Positions 6,782 to 8,930 of a DNA stretch of 8,930 nt are shown piece by piece. Every line of letters begins with the position of its first letter. The stretch's first letter is position 1. The stretch is from NCBI GenBank assembly GCA_035286745.1, contig DATECU010000093.1, forward strand, positions 1-8,930. Reading direction: 5' to 3'. Source of the DNA: DATECU01 sp035286745. GTDB taxonomy: Bacteria > Acidobacteriota > Vicinamibacteria > Fen-336. The notes under the pieces are model-generated. The model was not told where the DNA came from and made no database searches. It saw only the letters and a program-made list of their open reading frames with translations. The position numbers and the translations under genes are program-made.

Positions 6782-7114
6782 CTACAGTTCTTCCATGCTC
6801 TTGAGCAGCCGCCAGGGCGCTCCGATCAGCGAAGCCAGAAAGACCGCGCCGAACCGGATCAACGGCCGCGCCCCGACCACGGCCAGGCTCTTGACGTTCT
6901 TGCGCACCGGCCAGAGCGCCTTTTGCCAGGCGGCTCGAGCTTCGCCCTCGTAGTCGGCCATCTCGCGCAGATCCCAGACCACGTCCCGCGGGCCGGTCGC
7001 CAGGGCGTCATGGAAGGCCTGGGCGGACGCCCGCCCGTCCTCCGCGGCCAAGTGGCCGCGGAAGGTCACCAGCACTCGCCCCGAATCGGGAGCAACCTCG
7101 ATTGACCAAGCCAT
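6782..7114 (-). CDS. Small STAS/SpoIIAA-like domain protein
   Basis: The protein has 110 aa and no signal peptide. The pattern WSIEVAPDSGRVLVTFRGHLAAEDGRA (beta strands and a turn), then AFHDALATGPRDVVWDLREMADYEGEARAAWQKAL and VKSLAVVGARPLIRFGAVFLASLIG, resembles the STAS/SEC14-type (SpoIIAA-like) fold. The marks are a central strand ending in an acidic residue (WDLREM) and a later VAVVG-type strand. Members of this group are small cytosolic, lipid-binding or partner-switch-like proteins, mostly uncharacterised. I see no obvious phosphorylatable Ser in the classical anti-sigma-antagonist position. The SD is weak. The gene lies 62 bp upstream of hflK in the same direction, so joint transcription with hflKC is possible but unproven. 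The fold call is by pattern only; coding status is well supported by position and by the fit between divergent and downstream genes. Confidence 0.75.
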   Translation of the reverse strand: MAWSIEVAPDSGRVLVTFRGHLAAEDGRASAQAFHDALATGPRDVVWDLREMADYEGEARAAWQKALWPVRKNVKSLAVVGARPLIRFGAVFLASLIGAPWRLLKSMEEL

Positions 7115-7158
7115 CGCCTAGGTCCCGCGCGGGGCTGGGCCCTGCCCCCTGGTCGCCG

Positions 7159-7164
7159 AGTATA
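7159..7164 (-). promoter_or_regulatory. Candidate -10 box (TATACT) upstream of the STAS-like gene
   Basis: On the minus strand TATACT lies about 45 nt before the ATG at 7114, in the 100-bp region shared with the divergent glycosylase gene. The context (GG/CCTATACTCG) resembles the copy before hflK (GCTATACTCG). There is no clear -35 box at standard distance. Confidence 0.3.
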
Positions 7165-7177
7165 GGCCATTCCGGGA

Positions 7178-7197
7178 TTGCGGCGCGCGCCGCGCAA
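7178..7197. repeat. GC palindrome in the divergent STAS-like / glycosylase intergenic region
   Basis: GCGGCGCGCGCCGC (7180-7193) is a perfect 14-bp palindrome. The wider stretch can also be read as TTGCG (7178-7182) opposite CGCAA (7193-7197). It lies 17 nt before the glycosylase ATG and 63 bp from the STAS-like ATG. It could be an operator or a leader hairpin, but alternating GC in a high-GC genome yields such palindromes by chance. Confidence 0.3.
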
Positions 7198-7214
7198 CCT
7201 GTAAGCTCTGGCCC

Positions 7215-7829
7215 ATGCCCTCACTCGATCTCGCCCGCGCGGCGGCGCACCTGCGTCGCTGCGATTCAATGCTGGCGGACATCGTGCGGGAGGTGGGGCC
7301 TTGCCGGTTTGCGCCCGACCGCCGGAGCAGCGCCTTTCACCTGCTGGCGCAGGCCATCATCTCCCAGCAGATCACCAGCAAGGCGGCGGCATCGATCGAG
7401 CGAAAGCTGCTGAGGTCGTTGGGCACCCGCAGGCTGAGTCCGGCCCACCTGGTGAAGGCGAGCCACCAGGTGCTGCGCGGCGCGGGGCTCTCCCGCCAGA
7501 AGATCGCCTACCTCAGGGACCTGACGGAGCACACCCGGAATGGGCTGCCGCTCCAGCGCCTGGGCCGGCTGACGGATGAGGCGGTGATCGAGGCGCTCAC
7601 CGAGGTGAAGGGAATCGGGCGCTGGACGGCCGAGATGTTCCTGATCTTCAGGCTGGGCCGTCCCGACGTGCTGCCGGTCCACGACTACGGCATCCGCAAG
7701 GCTCTGCGGATCGCCTACCGATTGCGGAAGCTCCCCGATCCGGCCTGGATGCGCCGGAAAGCCGAGGCCTGGCGGCCCTACCGCAGCATCGCCTGCTGGT
7801 ACTTGTGGCGGAGTCTGGAGGATCGCTAG
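7215..7829 (+). CDS. HhH-GPD DNA-3-methyladenine glycosylase (AlkA/Mag1 type)
   Basis: The protein has 204 aa, matching the compact Mag1-like form that lacks AlkA's N-terminal extra domain. This enzyme excises alkylated bases such as 3-methyladenine to start base-excision repair. The helix-hairpin-helix with its GPD-type loop is clear: LTEVKGIGRWTAEMFLIF (129-146), followed by GRPDVLPVHDYGIRKAL with the catalytic Asp at D157. FHLLAQAIISQQITSKAA (41-58) is the typical early conserved helix. RRKAEAWRPYRSIACWYLWR near the C-terminus is the family signature end. No [4Fe-4S] cysteine cluster is present, which argues against an endonuclease III/MutY type. The start at ATG 7215 lacks a good SD. The TAG stop lies exactly at the left edge of the IS630-type element, so the last few residues or the stop itself may have been changed by insertion, although little is missing relative to the family. 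Confidence 0.93.
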   Translation: MPSLDLARAAAHLRRCDSMLADIVREVGPCRFAPDRRSSAFHLLAQAIISQQITSKAAASIERKLLRSLGTRRLSPAHLVKASHQVLRGAGLSRQKIAYLRDLTEHTRNGLPLQRLGRLTDEAVIEALTEVKGIGRWTAEMFLIFRLGRPDVLPVHDYGIRKALRIAYRLRKLPDPAWMRRKAEAWRPYRSIACWYLWRSLEDR

Positions 7830-8905
7830 TGTAGTGTCTCTAAAAGGACTTTACAACGACGAACTTTCTCCAGGATCTTCTCCACAGATGCGGTCCACAC
7901 GAATGGCTTCGGGTTCTGGTTGTGAACTTCCAAGTACTCATCGATGGCCTCGACCAGTTCGGGCACGCTGTGAAAGACCCCGCGTCGAATGCGCTTGGTG
8001 GTCAGTTCGCGGAACCACCGTTCGACGAGGTTTAGCCATGACGAACTGGTGGGCGTGAAATGCAGGTGGAAGCGGGGATGCTTAGAGAGCCATCGCTTCA
8101 CCTTGGGCTGCTTATGGGTCCCGTAGTTGTCGACGATCAGGTGCAAGTCGAGCCCTTCAAACTCTCGGTCGATCCGCCGCAGGAACTTCAGGAACTCCTG
8201 GTGGCGGTGGCGAGGGAGGCACTCGCCAATGACCTTGCCGTCGAGTACGTTCAGTGCAGCGAAGAGGGTCGTGGTGCCGTTGCGCTTGTAGTCGTGGGTC
8301 ATGGTGCCGCAGCGGCCCTTCTTCAACGGCAAGCCCGGCTGGGTGCGATCGAGGGCCTGGATCTGGCTCTTCTCGTCGACGCACAGCACGAGGGCCTTGT
8401 CGGGCGGGTTGAGATAGAGGCCCACGACATCCCTGAGCTTCTCGACGAACTGCTTGTCCGTCGAGAGCTTGAAGGTCTTGGTTCGATGGGGCTTCAAGCC
8501 GTTGGCGTCCCAGATCCGTTGGACGGTGGCGGGGCTGACACCCTGGGCGGTGGCCAGTGTCCGACAACTCCAGTGCGTGGCCGCACGAGGCTTGGTTCGG
8601 ATCGTTGCTTCCACGATGCGCTTCACCTTGGCCGCATCGATCACGGGCGGCCGCCCGCGGCCCGGCGCGATTTCAGTCAGGGCGTGCGGTCCGCCATCCT
8701 CGAAACGCTGACGCCACAACAGAATCGTGGGCCGGCTGACTTCGAGTTGCTTCGAGATCTGATTGTTGGACACGCCCTCTGCCCCGAGCAGGATGATCCG
8801 ACAGCGCAGTGCCACACTCTGGGGTGTGCTGGCAGCACGTTGCCAGCTCTCCAGCAAAGCACGCTGTTCCTGCGAGACCACCACCCGCGCTGCTTGGCTC
8901 CACAT
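7826..8905 (-). CDS. IS630-family (Tc1/mariner superfamily) transposase
   Basis: The protein has 359 aa from ATG 8905. An in-frame GTG at 8923 would add six residues, and the frame stays open to the window edge. ATG is preferred because IS630 proteins usually start shortly before the VVVSQEQRALLESW segment. N-terminal helix-turn-helix regions: GVSNNQISKQLEVSRPTILLWRQRF, then GVSPATVQRIWDANGLKPHRTK, a second DNA-binding part. The DDE catalytic triad is intact: D177 (LCVDEKSQ), D259 (LIVDNYGTHK) and E295 (SWLNLVERWF), spaced 36 residues apart between the last two, as expected for this family. The reading frame is uninterrupted, so the enzyme may be active. Base composition is visibly less GC-rich than the flanking genes, consistent with mobile DNA. 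The stop (TAG, 7826-7828) overlaps the stop of the convergent glycosylase. Confidence 0.95.
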   Translation of the reverse strand: MWSQAARVVVSQEQRALLESWQRAASTPQSVALRCRIILLGAEGVSNNQISKQLEVSRPTILLWRQRFEDGGPHALTEIAPGRGRPPVIDAAKVKRIVEATIRTKPRAATHWSCRTLATAQGVSPATVQRIWDANGLKPHRTKTFKLSTDKQFVEKLRDVVGLYLNPPDKALVLCVDEKSQIQALDRTQPGLPLKKGRCGTMTHDYKRNGTTTLFAALNVLDGKVIGECLPRHRHQEFLKFLRRIDREFEGLDLHLIVDNYGTHKQPKVKRWLSKHPRFHLHFTPTSSSWLNLVERWFRELTTKRIRRGVFHSVPELVEAIDEYLEVHNQNPKPFVWTASVEKILEKVRRCKVLLETLH

Positions 8906-8930
8906 GCCCCGAAGCGTACCCACGGCGGCG
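7827..8930 (-). mobile_element. IS630-type insertion sequence, left end present, right end beyond window
   Basis: The single-ORF element with an intact DDE transposase runs to the right edge. IS630 elements insert at and duplicate TA. Two TA dinucleotides are candidates for the left boundary: 7827-7828 and 7832-7833, within TAGTGTAGTG. The expected terminal inverted repeat would start about GTGTAGTGTCTCTAAAAGG, but its partner must lie beyond base 8930, so the ends cannot be verified here. Confidence 0.75.

Noticed and set aside
1..8930. CRISPR array, tRNA or rRNA genes, toxin-antitoxin or defence cassette
   Set aside because: No regularly spaced direct repeats, tRNA-like cloverleaf or rRNA sequence, and no nuclease or toxin-type gene pair were seen; all long stretches are explained by the listed genes.

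Overview
This 8.9-kb window is a GC-rich bacterial chromosomal segment. It has dense coding, very short intergenic gaps, clear GGAGG-type Shine-Dalgarno sites and a mixture of ATG, GTG and possibly non-standard starts. The alkaline-phosphatase-superfamily/TPR fusion lipoprotein, the membrane-anchored SGNH hydrolase, HflK/HflC and the IS630-type element suggest Acidobacteriota, or a similar high-GC group such as Myxococcota or Planctomycetota. There is no rRNA or marker gene to settle this, so the taxonomic guess is weak.

Layout. (1) 3-374 (+): the C-terminal end of a TPR-like protein that enters from the left edge. (2) 379-2466 (-): a putative lipoprotein with a sulfatase-like N-terminal domain and a C-terminal TPR array, convergent with (1) and separated by only 4 bp. 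(3) 2528-3499 (+): an aldo/keto reductase, divergent from (2) across a 61-bp spacer. An SGNH/GDSL hydrolase (3589-4656, probably starting near 3511-3514) lies directly downstream and is probably co-transcribed. (4) 4657-4761: a convergent spacer with a 12-bp perfect inverted repeat. (5) 7114-4762 (-): a small STAS/SpoIIAA-like protein, then hflK and hflC. The last two are translationally coupled by a GTGA overlap. (6) 7215-7829 (+): a compact AlkA/Mag1-type DNA glycosylase. (7) 7826 to the right edge (-): an IS630-family transposase whose stop codon overlaps that of the glycosylase.

Functionally this is mostly envelope and housekeeping material. HflK/HflC form the membrane SPFH complex that modulates the FtsH protease. 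The glycosylase repairs alkylated bases. The SGNH hydrolase and the sulfatase-like lipoprotein probably act on envelope or extracytoplasmic substrates. I found no convincing new multi-gene system. The points most worth a second look are: (a) the Thr/His substitution in the sulfatase signature of the TPR fusion, which argues against an ordinary formylglycine sulfatase; (b) the SGNH hydrolase reading frame, which has a perfect SD and a membrane helix upstream of its first ATG but no standard start codon; and (c) the IS630 junction, where one TA appears to serve the stop codons of two convergent genes.
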